From Verrucomicrobia bacterium UBA7008 (lineage in GTDB: Bacteria > Verrucomicrobiota > Kiritimatiellia > RFP12 > UBA1067), in NCBI GenBank assembly GCA_002449695.1, contig DJXI01000082.1, positions 1 through 55,641 of the forward strand: 55,641 nt of DNA, read 5' to 3'. Position numbers and translations under genes: made by a program. Shown piece by piece: positions 26,091 through 33,672 of this stretch; positions within the stretch are counted from its first letter, which is position 1, and each line of letters starts with the position of its first letter. Below the pieces are notes generated by a model. It was given only the letters and a program-made list of their open reading frames with translations. It was not told where the DNA came from and did no database searches.

Positions 26091-26330
26091 TCATGTTCTT
26101 TCCGTATATGAGGCTCCATAAAGTGCCTCTGCCTTGTCCATGAGAGAATCCACCGTCTCGCCTACGAATAGATTATCCCTGCGCCATTCAGTGTAATCGA
26201 AAGGCTCACGGTTCATGAGCATTATGAATCGTTCTGCGTTCACATCGCCTAACGCCTTGACCAGCACCGTGAAACCATCCGCACGAAGCTTGTCGTCGGT
26301 AATGACGCTTTCTGTGGTGGTATTTGTCAT
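26091..26330 (-). CDS. Small acidic protein following the PIN toxin, candidate antitoxin
   Basis: The 79-aa protein starts with an ATGA overlap on the PIN gene stop, so it is translationally coupled. It has a polar N-terminus (MTNTTTESVITDDKL), a middle GFTVLVKALGDVNAERFI and an acidic helix near the end (VDSLMDKAEALYG). It does not show a clear DNA-binding fold. Its place and size fit a toxin partner, but the order toxin-first is less usual for PIN modules. Confidence 0.6.
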   Translation of the reverse strand: MTNTTTESVITDDKLRADGFTVLVKALGDVNAERFIMLMNREPFDYTEWRRDNLFVGETVDSLMDKAEALYGASYTERT

Positions 26331-26761
26331 CTCATGCCCTCCAATACAAATTCAACCGGATTTGCAACTCTCATTGTACCCAGTTCGTGGACCTTCTTGA
26401 GTATTTCTCTATCAACCGTAAAGAACCAATCGCACCCAGCCGATTCCGCACACGCAAGATGTATGGCGTCAGCCGCCTTTATTCCAAATCCCATGATCTC
26501 TTTCGCCCTTGACCGTATCTCTGGCGTCGGAGCGATATCCACGGCCGCGCCAGTCGCCCATGCAGAGACCGCCCGTTTCCGTTGCCTGTCGGGATTCTGT
26601 GAACTCTCCAACCGCAATTCAAACGACCATGCATATTCAACGGCACCACTACGCATCAAAGCTTGAACTAACAACTTGGCTTCAGTCTCAAGACGGACAG
26701 ATGGCTGCGTCTGGTCTTCGAACGGGCGATTGTAGCAGCAGTTGTCGAGATAAACTCTCAT
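26327..26761 (-). CDS. PIN-domain protein, candidate VapC-like RNase toxin
   Basis: The 144-aa protein begins MRVYLDNCCYNRPFEDQ, the typical first strand of a PIN domain subgroup with the first catalytic Asp (D5). Further acidic positions are in AADAIHLACAE and FFTVDREIL, as expected for the metal site. PIN toxins cut RNA. The start is set by AAGGAGGA 7-14 nt upstream and overlaps the stop of a truncated nucleotidyltransferase ORF as ATGA. It is followed with a 4-nt overlap by a 79-aa partner. Confidence 0.8.
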   Translation of the reverse strand: MRVYLDNCCYNRPFEDQTQPSVRLETEAKLLVQALMRSGAVEYAWSFELRLESSQNPDRQRKRAVSAWATGAAVDIAPTPEIRSRAKEIMGFGIKAADAIHLACAESAGCDWFFTVDREILKKVHELGTMRVANPVEFVLEGMR

Positions 26762-26877
26762 GCAGGATCCTCCTTGCGGGCGAAAGAACCGAAGACCCAA
26801 AGCTTTTCGGCCTTGTGTTTCCTCGCGATAGTATAGATGTCATCTCGCTTCGCGCGTATCTCGTCCAGCATGCACAT
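26758..26877 (-). pseudogene. Truncated MNT-type nucleotidyltransferase, 39 aa
   Basis: This short ORF reads MCMLDEIRAKR, continues with IARKHKAEKLWVFGSFARKE and then stops. VFGSFAR is the first half of the minimal nucleotidyltransferase signature (GSFARG...SDID), but the DxD part and everything after are missing. It has its own TATAAT box 14 nt upstream, and its stop overlaps the PIN start, so it now acts as the first cistron of the PIN operon. It is either a deletion remnant or a leader kept for translation coupling. Confidence 0.6.
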
Positions 26878-26891
26878 AAGAAAACGTCTAT

Positions 26892-26897
26892 ATTATA
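26892..26897 (-). promoter_or_regulatory. -10 box TATAAT of the MNT remnant-PIN operon
   Basis: TATAAT reads leftward, 14 nt before the ATG at 26877. Confidence 0.55.
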
Positions 26898-27026
26898 CCA
26901 TATCCCCGCTACGCAGTGTTGCGTACGTTGGCGGATGTTGCCGTCCGCCCTTGGCGGGCTCCGCTTTCGCGTGCCGCCGGTCCCGGGCCATTGCGCACCC
27001 GGGAGTATGGTAAAGATCAAGCCCGA

Positions 27027-27099
27027 TCTCGCGGCGGATTTGCCGCCCCTCGACCGAACGCCTAAATTATAGCACAAAGCCCTCGCAGACGGCAAGGGC
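27027..27099. repeat. Promoter-bearing direct repeat, copy A
   Basis: The block TCTCGCGGCGG...GGCAAGGGC recurs at 27511-27581 in the same orientation with a few changes. It carries a leftward TGCTATAAT box (27066-27071). The two copies bracket DUF433 and the DUF5615 remnant. Confidence 0.75.
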
Positions 27100-27141
27100 C
27101 AAGCTTGGGGAAATCTTGAGGCTGCGGCTTTATAACTGCCA

Positions 27142-27211
27142 CTATCTCACGCGATATGAATAATCACGGAGAATGAACACTCGGTTGTCAAGGGGCTCGA
27201 AGAAATTTCAC
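27142..27211 (-). pseudogene. Internally deleted DUF5615 (PIN-like) toxin remnant
   Basis: A GTG overlapping the DUF433 stop (GTGA) begins VKFL, the usual start of DUF5615 proteins, but that frame stops after seven codons. A shifted frame then gives EPLDNRVFILRDYSYRVR and a stop, which resembles the C-terminal strand of such proteins. The simplest reading is that the middle of the toxin gene was deleted, leaving both ends. The assignment rests on very short sequence. Confidence 0.4.
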
Positions 27212-27456
27212 AGCGCGACACCGGTATTGTCGTAAGGAACGTCCTCAAAGCATGCCAACGAGCCGGCAAAGGCAAATACTGCTGGCAAATCCTCAGAAGA
27301 GAGGCTTGGATAATCCGCAAGGACATCTTCGATGCTGTCGCCGCCAGCGAGAGCCCCCAGTACCTGTGAAACCAGAACACGCGTACCTCGCACGACTGGT
27401 TTGCCGTGGCAGACGGATGGATTGATTTCTATTCTATCATTTAGCGCAATAGGCAT
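27208..27456 (-). CDS. DUF433 protein, antitoxin-type
   Basis: The 82-aa protein shows the DUF433 pattern: RIEINPSVCHGKPVVRGTRV (about 8-27), then VLGALAGGDSIEDVLADYPS and EDLPAVFAFA. DUF433 proteins are usually antitoxins of DUF5615 toxins and have a small helix-turn-helix. Here the expected toxin directly downstream is reduced to a remnant. A TGCTATAAT box in repeat copy B lies about 93 nt upstream of the ATG. Confidence 0.85.
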   Translation of the reverse strand: MPIALNDRIEINPSVCHGKPVVRGTRVLVSQVLGALAGGDSIEDVLADYPSLSSEDLPAVFAFAGSLACFEDVPYDNTGVAL

Positions 27457-27510
27457 GCGTATGCTCCTTTACACCACACTCAACACCTGTTCGGTGAAAC
27501 TTTAGCTCAG

Positions 27511-27581
27511 TCTCGCGGCGGTTTCCCGCCCCTCAACCGAACAAGCGAATTATAGCAAAAGCCCTCGCAGACGGCAAGGGC
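27511..27581. repeat. Promoter-bearing direct repeat, copy B
   Basis: Second copy of the block at 27027-27099. It includes a leftward TGCTATAAT box (27549-27554) that would drive DUF433. Confidence 0.75.
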
Positions 27582-27599
27582 GGGATTTGGATAATTTCG

Positions 27600-27810
27600 T
27601 TATTCGTCAAAAAGATCGCCAAGACTGACTTCCGTATGCAGTGAACTTTCTCACAAAACCACATCAGTTCCCTGCATTCGGCCAGCGTGAAAGGTTCAAG
27701 AAAGATCCGCCCCGTCGCACGATTGTAGAGACCGCCCTTGTTGCGGAACACCTTCTTGACAATCCATAATGTCGCAGATCCACAGATGACGAACACGACC
27801 GCCGCCGCGG
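27600..27810 (-). pseudogene. Scar of an AAA ATPase (DUF234/PF01637 type)
   Basis: Directly after the pyrK stop one frame reads VVFVICGSATLWIVKKVF, then RNKGGLYNRATGRIFLEPFT and LAECREL, a very typical central stretch of the archaeal-type AAA ATPases found in many anaerobes. After this the frame loses the pattern. Another frame then gives HTEVSLGDLFDE and a stop at 27600, which resembles the usual end of these proteins. The N-terminal half including the P-loop and most of the C-terminal half are gone. Confidence 0.7.
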
Positions 27811-28596
27811 TCACTCGAAGATCAGATCTTCCGCGCGGAAGACAGGCCCTTCGATGCAGCAGCGCGAATAGCCGCGCACCGTCTTCTGCACGCACGCGTA
27901 GCACGCGCCGACGCCGCAGATCATGTGGCGGTCCATCGAAATCCAGCCGGGCGCCTTCGCATCGAGCGCGCGCTGGGCCACCGCCTTCAGCATTGGATCG
28001 GGCCCGCACGCGAACAGCTCGAACGGCGCACCCGCCGCCTTCAGCCGCGCAAGCTCGTCGTCGAGCGGCACCGTCACGAGCCCCTTCACACCCGCCGAGC
28101 CGTCGTTCGTCGCCGTGCGCACCTCGACGCCGGGAATCGTCGCGAACCGGTCGAGCGCGAGCAGATCGGCCTGCGTGCGGCCGCCGACGAACAGAATCAT
28201 CTTCGGCGGCGTCTCGAGCGCGGCGAGGCGGCGCGCGAGGAAGTAGAGCGGCGCGACGCCGAAACCGCCGCCGACGAGCAGCGCCGTGCCCTTGCACTTC
28301 TTCGGGAAGCCGTGGCCGAGCGGGCCCATGATCTTCAGCTCGTCGCCGACCGCGACCTCGTTGAGTGCGCGCGTGCCGCGCCCCACCGCCTTGTAGAGGA
28401 CCGTCACGCGGCCGTCTTCGGCGTTGAAGACGCTGAACGGGCGGCGCACCGCGCTCGCCTCCAGCGACGGCACGCGCACGTGCACGAACTGGCCCGGCTC
28501 CATCGCCGCCGCCATCTGCGGCGCGGCGACGACCAGGTAGCGGTAGCCCGCGCCGATATCAAGATGCTCCAGGACCTTGCACGTTTCATCCAGCAT
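27811..28596 (-). CDS. pyrK: Dihydroorotate dehydrogenase electron-transfer subunit
   Basis: The 261-aa iron-sulfur flavoprotein passes electrons from dihydroorotate dehydrogenase B to NAD in pyrimidine synthesis. The FAD-binding region has GQFVHVRV and RRPFSVF (about 40-57), the NAD region GTALLVGGGFGVAPLYFL (about 103-120), and the C-terminal [2Fe-2S] site is CGVGACYAC...SRCCIEGP (about 225-247). AAGGAAGG precedes the ATG. It is 15 nt after the UDG-like gene and is last in a galE-UDG-like-pyrK run. pyrD is not in the window. Confidence 0.93.
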   Translation of the reverse strand: MLDETCKVLEHLDIGAGYRYLVVAAPQMAAAMEPGQFVHVRVPSLEASAVRRPFSVFNAEDGRVTVLYKAVGRGTRALNEVAVGDELKIMGPLGHGFPKKCKGTALLVGGGFGVAPLYFLARRLAALETPPKMILFVGGRTQADLLALDRFATIPGVEVRTATNDGSAGVKGLVTVPLDDELARLKAAGAPFELFACGPDPMLKAVAQRALDAKAPGWISMDRHMICGVGACYACVQKTVRGYSRCCIEGPVFRAEDLIFE

Positions 28597-28611
28597 CGCT
28601 CGTTTCCTTCC

Positions 28612-29163
28612 TTAGATTTTCCTCAAGACAGATTTGATCGCGATCCACATCGCGCGCTTGATCCGCTGGACGTCCGGCGTCACGGTGCGGAAGCGCAGGA
28701 TGAATTCGGGCGAATAGGTGACGAGCACCTGCGTGCCGTCGGCCGCCGTCAGCCAGTTGCCGGGCGCGCCCTTCAGCCCCGGGAACCACATCTCCAGCGC
28801 GCGCGCGCCGAGCGCGACATAGACCTTCGCCGGCGGGCGCGGCGGCGCGACGAGCACGGGCGCGGTGGCGGCCGTGCGCCCGAGCGCGGCGACGATCTTC
28901 GCCATCATCTCCGTGCCCGCCGGACCGAGCGCGCGATGATGCAGAAAGACGAAATCATATTGAACGTCTCGCGTCTCGCGTCGTGCGTCCTGTGGCACGT
29001 CGCGCGTCTCACGTCTCACGACCACAGGCGCAACCGGCGCGGCGCGCGGCGCGTCCGGCTCGCGCAACAGCGCGCGGTCGACCTCGACGGTGCGCGTGCC
29101 GAGCTCGCGCACAAGCTCCAGTTCGGCGGCGAGTCCGTCGAGGAGGTAGTCGAGCACGGTCAC
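28612..29163 (-). CDS. Degenerate uracil-DNA-glycosylase-superfamily protein
   Basis: The C-terminal half of this 183-aa protein follows the family 4 UDG layout: VYVALGARALEMW, then NWLTAADGTQVLVTYSPEFI and LRF, then a helix KRAMWIAIKSVL. The N-terminal half lacks the GEAPG...PFVG catalytic motif, and the His expected before the final P-S/P motif is Tyr-Ser. It is therefore probably not an active glycosylase. A low-complexity insertion gives two copies of RRETRDV near residues 50-70. The start is GTG. It is 13 nt after galE. Confidence 0.6.
   Translation of the reverse strand: MTVLDYLLDGLAAELELVRELGTRTVEVDRALLREPDAPRAAPVAPVVVRRETRDVPQDARRETRDVQYDFVFLHHRALGPAGTEMMAKIVAALGRTAATAPVLVAPPRPPAKVYVALGARALEMWFPGLKGAPGNWLTAADGTQVLVTYSPEFILRFRTVTPDVQRIKRAMWIAIKSVLRKI
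28961..29030. repeat. In-frame GTCTCGCG/GTCTCACG minisatellite in the UDG-like gene
   Basis: CGTCTCGCGTC and CGTCTCACGTC-like units repeat here and encode the doubled RRETRDV peptide. Confidence 0.5.
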
Positions 29164-29176
29164 GCGGCAGCCCTTC

Positions 29177-30217
29177 TTACGCCTGCTTCGGCGGCTTGTT
29201 GAAACCGTAGGGGTTCTTCTTCTGCCAGCGCCACGCGTCCTGGCACATTTCGTCGATGCCGCGCTCGGCCTTCCAGCCCAGCTCCTGCGCGGCGAGCGAC
29301 GGATCGGCCCAGCACTCGGCGATGTCGCCGGGGCGGCGCGGGCAGATCTTGTACGGCACGGGCTTCTTCGATGCCTTCTCGAACGCCTTGACGATCTGGA
29401 GGACCGAATAGCCGTGGCCGGTGCCGAGGTTGTAGATCTTCAGCCCGAGCTTCGGCTCCTTCTCCAGCTTCTCGATCGCCTTGAGGTGGCCGAGGGCGAG
29501 GTCGACGACGTGGATGTAGTCGCGCACGCCCGTGCCGTCCGGCGTCGGGTAGTCGTTGCCGAAGACGCTCAGCTCGGGGCGGCGGCCGATGGCGACCTGC
29601 GCGACGAACGGCAGCAGGTTGTTCGGGATGCCGGCGGGATCCTCGCCGATGAGGCCCGACTTGTGCGCGCCGATCGGGTTGAAGTACCGCAGGAGAATCA
29701 CGTTCCATTCGGGATCGGCCTTCTGCACGTCCTTGAAGACCTGCTCCATCATCAGCTTCGTCCAGCCGTAGGCGTTGGTACAGCCGGGCGTCGGGAAGTC
29801 CTCGCGGATCGGCACGCTCGCGGGATCGCCGTAGACCGTCGCCGAGCTGGAGAAGACGATGTTCTTGCAACCGTGGTCGGCGAGGCACTTCAGAAGCGTG
29901 AAGGTGCCGCCGAGGTTGTTGTTGTAGTACTTGAGCGGAATCTTCGTCGATTCGCCGACGGCCTTGAGCGCGGCGAAGTGGATCGTCGCCTGGAACGGCC
30001 CTTCCTTGTCGAGGACGGCGTTGAGCTTCTTTTCGTCGCGGATGTCGAGCTTGTAGAAGCCGGGCGCTTTGCCGGTGATACGCTTGACGCGCGCGAGCGA
30101 CTTCTTCGAGCTGTTGCAGAGGTTGTCGACGACGACGACCTCGTGGCCGGCGTTCAGGAGTTCGACGACGGTGTGGCTGCCGATGAACCCGGCGCCGCCG
30201 GTGACCAAAATCTTCAT
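29177..30217 (-). CDS. galE: UDP-glucose 4-epimerase
   Basis: The 346-aa cytosolic SDR enzyme interconverts UDP-galactose and UDP-glucose. The NAD-binding motif GGAGFIGSH is at residues 7-15, the catalytic Ser in SSSATVYG near 125 and the YxxxK pair in YGWTK near 149. NNLLPFVAQVA and GTGVRDYIHVVDLA are GalE hallmarks. AAGGAAAGG precedes the ATG, which lies well inside a longer ORF whose upstream part is an antisense shadow of the phosphoesterase gene. A TATACT box is at 30250. Its closeness to the GH27 gene fits use of released galactose. Confidence 0.95.
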   Translation of the reverse strand: MKILVTGGAGFIGSHTVVELLNAGHEVVVVDNLCNSSKKSLARVKRITGKAPGFYKLDIRDEKKLNAVLDKEGPFQATIHFAALKAVGESTKIPLKYYNNNLGGTFTLLKCLADHGCKNIVFSSSATVYGDPASVPIREDFPTPGCTNAYGWTKLMMEQVFKDVQKADPEWNVILLRYFNPIGAHKSGLIGEDPAGIPNNLLPFVAQVAIGRRPELSVFGNDYPTPDGTGVRDYIHVVDLALGHLKAIEKLEKEPKLGLKIYNLGTGHGYSVLQIVKAFEKASKKPVPYKICPRRPGDIAECWADPSLAAQELGWKAERGIDEMCQDAWRWQKKNPYGFNKPPKQA

Positions 30218-30249
30218 GAGCGGATTCCTTTCCTTGAGTGAACGGACAT

Positions 30250-30255
30250 AGTATA
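30250..30255 (-). promoter_or_regulatory. -10 box TATACT for galE
   Basis: It lies about 32 nt before the galE ATG, with a ribosome binding site in the leader. Confidence 0.5.
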
Positions 30256-30306
30256 TCACAATTTCCTCTTGGATGGAAAAAGACGCCGGCCGATTTCGAC
30301 GGGCGG

Positions 30307-31707
30307 CTACGCGTCGATGAACCGGTCGAGGACGACGCGGCCGCCGAACACGTCGTGGACGCGCAGCCGAAGACGGCCGTTCTCGATTTTGCCCTCCACG
30401 ACCGTCGGGAACCGGGATGCGTCGTTCGTGCCGTATTCCGGTCCGCCGCCGACGACCTGCGCCCAGCGGCGCGCGGCCGACGGCTCGTCGAAGCGGAACC
30501 GGTGCTGATGCGCGCCGACGACGAGCTGCACGCCGGCGCGCTCGATGAGCGGGCCCCACAGCCCGGCGCATTCGCGCGACCAGTAGGCGAAGTCGTGCGG
30601 ATCGATCTTCACGCCGTCGTGCGGGTAGGCGGGGCTGCCCTCCGCCGCGAACAGCGGAATGTGGCAGAAGACGACCTTGTATTTCGCCGCCGCGATGTCC
30701 GGCCGCGCGAGCTGCTCTTCCAGCCATTTCGCCTGCGCTTTCCGGTACGGCTCGAAATTCGCGAGACCGAACCATTTCGGATGCGCGTCGGGCTTGTCCT
30801 CGCCGCTGTCGAGCCCGATCAGCGCCAGGTCGCCGAGCCGCACCGCGAAGTTCCACTTGAGATTCCACTGGTCGCCGCGCCGCTCCGCCGCGTCGCGCGG
30901 CAGGACGACCTCCTCCTTCTTCGAGATCCAGCTGCCCCGGAAGTCGTGGTTGCCGTTCTCGAAGAACACCGGGATGTCCGCCGACCAGTCGCGGTCGTCC
31001 ACCGGCGGATCCAGGAACGTCTGCACGGCCGTCTTCTTGTCCTGCGTGGTGTTCGTCGCATCGCCGTTCCACACGACGGCCGACGGCGCCAGCTCCTTCA
31101 CCTTGCGAACGGCCATCTGGAACGGCTTCCACCGCGCGTGGGTGTCGTTGATCACGCAGAAATGCGCCGCCGCGCCCGCGCCCATCGTCGTAAAGGTGTG
31201 GACGGGCGAGACGACGCTTTCGCCGAGCTTGGCGTTGTAGATGTTCGCGTAGTCGGTGAACGGCGTCGTGATGGTGCGATACCAGTATTTCGTCGCCGGC
31301 CTGAGCCCCGTGAGCCGGACCTGAAGCGCCGCCACGTCGACGGGCACGAGGCCACACGCGCCGCTCTGCGCAATCTTTGCGTCGCGGAACGCCGCGTTGT
31401 CCGCATATTCCACGACGCCCTTCGACAGGCCCGACACCGCCCAGCTCACGCCCATCGTCGTCTCACCGGGTGCCTGCAGGCAGGGCGCGCCGACGGTGAA
31501 TGCGGCGCCGCCGGTGCCGAGAAACGGATTGGACGGCACCTTCGCGACGGGCGGCGGCTGCGCCGCGCCCTCCCCTGCGGCGGCGAATGCCGCGCCGCCG
31601 GCGACCGCGCCGCCGGCCGCGAGCAGAAACGCGCGTCGTGTCAGTCCGCCCGGGGCCGGGCGATCCGCCCGCGCCGCCGGTTCGCGTTCTTCAGCTCCTG
31701 TTTTCAT
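30307..31707 (-). CDS. Tat-exported metallophosphoesterase
   Basis: The 466-aa calcineurin-like phosphoesterase has a twin-arginine signal (LTRRAFLLAAGGAVAGGAAF, about 22-41), a fibronectin-type N-domain like that of purple acid phosphatases (GLRPATKYWYRT), and the metal ligand series INDTH, WNGDA, ENGNHD, FCHIP and GAHQHRF in order. It probably removes phosphate from an extracellular or periplasmic substrate. It starts one base after the GH27 stop, so both are in one operon. Confidence 0.9.
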   Translation of the reverse strand: MKTGAEEREPAARADRPAPGGLTRRAFLLAAGGAVAGGAAFAAAGEGAAQPPPVAKVPSNPFLGTGGAAFTVGAPCLQAPGETTMGVSWAVSGLSKGVVEYADNAAFRDAKIAQSGACGLVPVDVAALQVRLTGLRPATKYWYRTITTPFTDYANIYNAKLGESVVSPVHTFTTMGAGAAAHFCVINDTHARWKPFQMAVRKVKELAPSAVVWNGDATNTTQDKKTAVQTFLDPPVDDRDWSADIPVFFENGNHDFRGSWISKKEEVVLPRDAAERRGDQWNLKWNFAVRLGDLALIGLDSGEDKPDAHPKWFGLANFEPYRKAQAKWLEEQLARPDIAAAKYKVVFCHIPLFAAEGSPAYPHDGVKIDPHDFAYWSRECAGLWGPLIERAGVQLVVGAHQHRFRFDEPSAARRWAQVVGGGPEYGTNDASRFPTVVEGKIENGRLRLRVHDVFGGRVVLDRFIDA

Positions 31708-31708
31708 T

Positions 31709-33568
31709 TCACAGCACTCCGGATTCGGACGCCGCGGGCGAATCCGCGCTCGTCAGCTTCATCACATCGAGATCGGGCAGCCACGCCGCGTCGTTGAAGA
31801 CGCGCACCGTGTGCAGACCCTTGGACAGCGTCGCGCCACACCGCACCGTCGCGACGGCGCCGCCGGTCGCGGGCGCCGGAACGCGCATCGCCTCGCCCCC
31901 GTCGATCGAAACGAACATCTCCCGGTCGTCGGGCGACGCATACGAAAAGGCGAGCGTGAACGCGCCGTCCGCGCCGGCCTCCACCTCGCGCCAGACGACG
32001 TCGTTCGCCGCGCCGTTGCCGATGTTTCGGAGGATCACGCCGCCGGAGGCGTCCGCGCACGCATCCGTGTAGGGCGTCCCGAGGCGCTGGGGGCTGTGCA
32101 GCTCCTGATAGGCGGCGAGAAACGCGGTCTCCGCCTCGTACACCGTTCGCGGCAGGCGCTTTTCGGCGTCGAAGCGGTAGAATTTCGCGCCGTGGGCGGG
32201 AACCTTCACGTGCACCCGGCCCTCGAACGCGCCCACGTCGGCCATCTCGGCCAGATCGAACGCCTCGATCCGGCCGCCCAGATCCAGCGCGGCGGCCTCC
32301 ACGGCGAAGACGTGCTCGTCGTCCGACGCGTTGTAGAGCGCCACGTAGCGGGAGCGGCCGAAACGCGCCACCGCGTCCTTGACGAGAATGTAGGCTTCGC
32401 CGTCACGGGCAACGACGTAGCCCTGGCAGCCGAGGTCGTTCTGGTTCATCGCCAGCAGATAGGGGTTGGTGATGAGGCGCTTCGTGGCGTCGGGGATCGT
32501 GCGCACGTCGCAGCCGATCAACAGCGGCGAGGAGAGCATGCACCACATGCCGAAATGCGTCATTTCCTCGTCTGCCGTCAAACCCGTGTCGCCGTGGTTG
32601 CCGAAGGTCGTCTTGACGGAACCCTTCAGCTGGCCGACTTCGAGCATGTCCATGTCGTTGTAGTGCCCGGCGCTGGCGAACGGGCTGAGGTAGAGATTCT
32701 CGGCGATGATGTCCTTGACGGACTTCCAGTTGGCGCGGATGTCTTTTGTCGTGCGCCACGATTCGGCCACGTCCGCGACCCACGTGCCGGGATAGGCCCA
32801 GCGGCAGATGTTGAGCCGCACGTCGGTACGGCCCGTCGCCCGGATGGCGTCGGCGATCTCCGTATAGCGCGCGCGCTCGTCCAGCTTGAGCCGCTGGCCG
32901 CCGCAGTAATCCACCTTGATGAAATCGAAGCCGAGCTCGTTGAAGTGCAGCTGGCAGTCGGCGGCGTCGTGGCCGTAGAGGCCGCCGCCGATGCCGCCCT
33001 TGTCCTTGCCGCCGGAGCCGCTGCCGCCCCACATGCTGCCGCACGTATCGGCGCCGGCGTCGGAATAGATGCCCGCCTTGAGGCCGAGGGCGTGGATGCC
33101 GTCCACGACGGGCTTCATGCCGTTGGGGAACCGCTCCGGGTGGAAGCGCAGGACGCCGTCCTCCCCGTGCCCCCAGAAGAAGCCGTCGTCGATGTTGACG
33201 TACGTGTAGCCGGCGCGCCGGAGACCGTTTGTCGCCAGGGCCCGGGCGGTCTCGAGGATGATCGACTCCGAGATGTCCACGCCGAACGTGTTCCAGCTGG
33301 ACCAGCCCATGAGCGGGCGAATCTTCGGGTCGGCCGCCGGCGGGATCGTCGCCTCGGCCAGCAGCCGGGACGCGCGCTCGGCCACGGCCGCGCGGTCGGC
33401 GCCCTCGAGGCGCGACAGGTTCACATACGCCTTGCCGGCGTCAAGATCGATCCGGATGCGTTTGGTGCACTTCGGGCAGTCGCGGAATTCCACATCGGCC
33501 GGCGCCGCGTACGCGGCCGGCGTCACCAGCGTCAAGCCCAGGACGGACAGGATTGCATTTTTGTTCAT
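31709..33568 (-). CDS. Secreted GH27 alpha-galactosidase
   Basis: The 619-aa protein frees terminal alpha-galactose. A signal peptide (MNKNAILSVLGLTLVTPAAYA) is followed by a short cysteine pair (CPKC) segment, then the GH27 barrel: PLMGWSSWNTFG, GYTYVNIDDGFF, GLKAGIYSDAG, the nucleophile region FIKVDYCGG (about 214-222) and the acid region ESWRTTKDI. The C-terminal part (about 500-619) is a CBM-like beta-sandwich (AGADGAFTLAFSY, GLHTVRV). I used ATG 33568 because it starts the signal peptide; the -10 box TACAAT is 7 nt upstream, leaving no room for a ribosome binding site. Confidence 0.93.
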   Translation of the reverse strand: MNKNAILSVLGLTLVTPAAYAAPADVEFRDCPKCTKRIRIDLDAGKAYVNLSRLEGADRAAVAERASRLLAEATIPPAADPKIRPLMGWSSWNTFGVDISESIILETARALATNGLRRAGYTYVNIDDGFFWGHGEDGVLRFHPERFPNGMKPVVDGIHALGLKAGIYSDAGADTCGSMWGGSGSGGKDKGGIGGGLYGHDAADCQLHFNELGFDFIKVDYCGGQRLKLDERARYTEIADAIRATGRTDVRLNICRWAYPGTWVADVAESWRTTKDIRANWKSVKDIIAENLYLSPFASAGHYNDMDMLEVGQLKGSVKTTFGNHGDTGLTADEEMTHFGMWCMLSSPLLIGCDVRTIPDATKRLITNPYLLAMNQNDLGCQGYVVARDGEAYILVKDAVARFGRSRYVALYNASDDEHVFAVEAAALDLGGRIEAFDLAEMADVGAFEGRVHVKVPAHGAKFYRFDAEKRLPRTVYEAETAFLAAYQELHSPQRLGTPYTDACADASGGVILRNIGNGAANDVVWREVEAGADGAFTLAFSYASPDDREMFVSIDGGEAMRVPAPATGGAVATVRCGATLSKGLHTVRVFNDAAWLPDLDVMKLTSADSPAASESGVL

Positions 33569-33575
33569 GGTTGAT

Positions 33576-33581
33576 ATTGTA
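33576..33581 (-). promoter_or_regulatory. -10 box TACAAT, 7 nt before the GH27 ATG
   Basis: The spacing is as in the other apparently leaderless genes and no ribosome binding site is present. Confidence 0.5.
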
Positions 33582-33672
33582 TCGCAAAAACCGGTTGCGT
33601 GGCAACGACTTTTTTTGTGTGTCACTGCGCGCGGATGTCGATCCTCCGGAGTCGATGCGCGACGGAAACGCC

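Noticed and set aside
29177..31357. 726-aa reading of the galE ORF
   Set aside because: The extra 380 residues are antisense to the phosphoesterase gene; GalE starts at the NAD motif MKILVTGGAGF with a good ribosome binding site.
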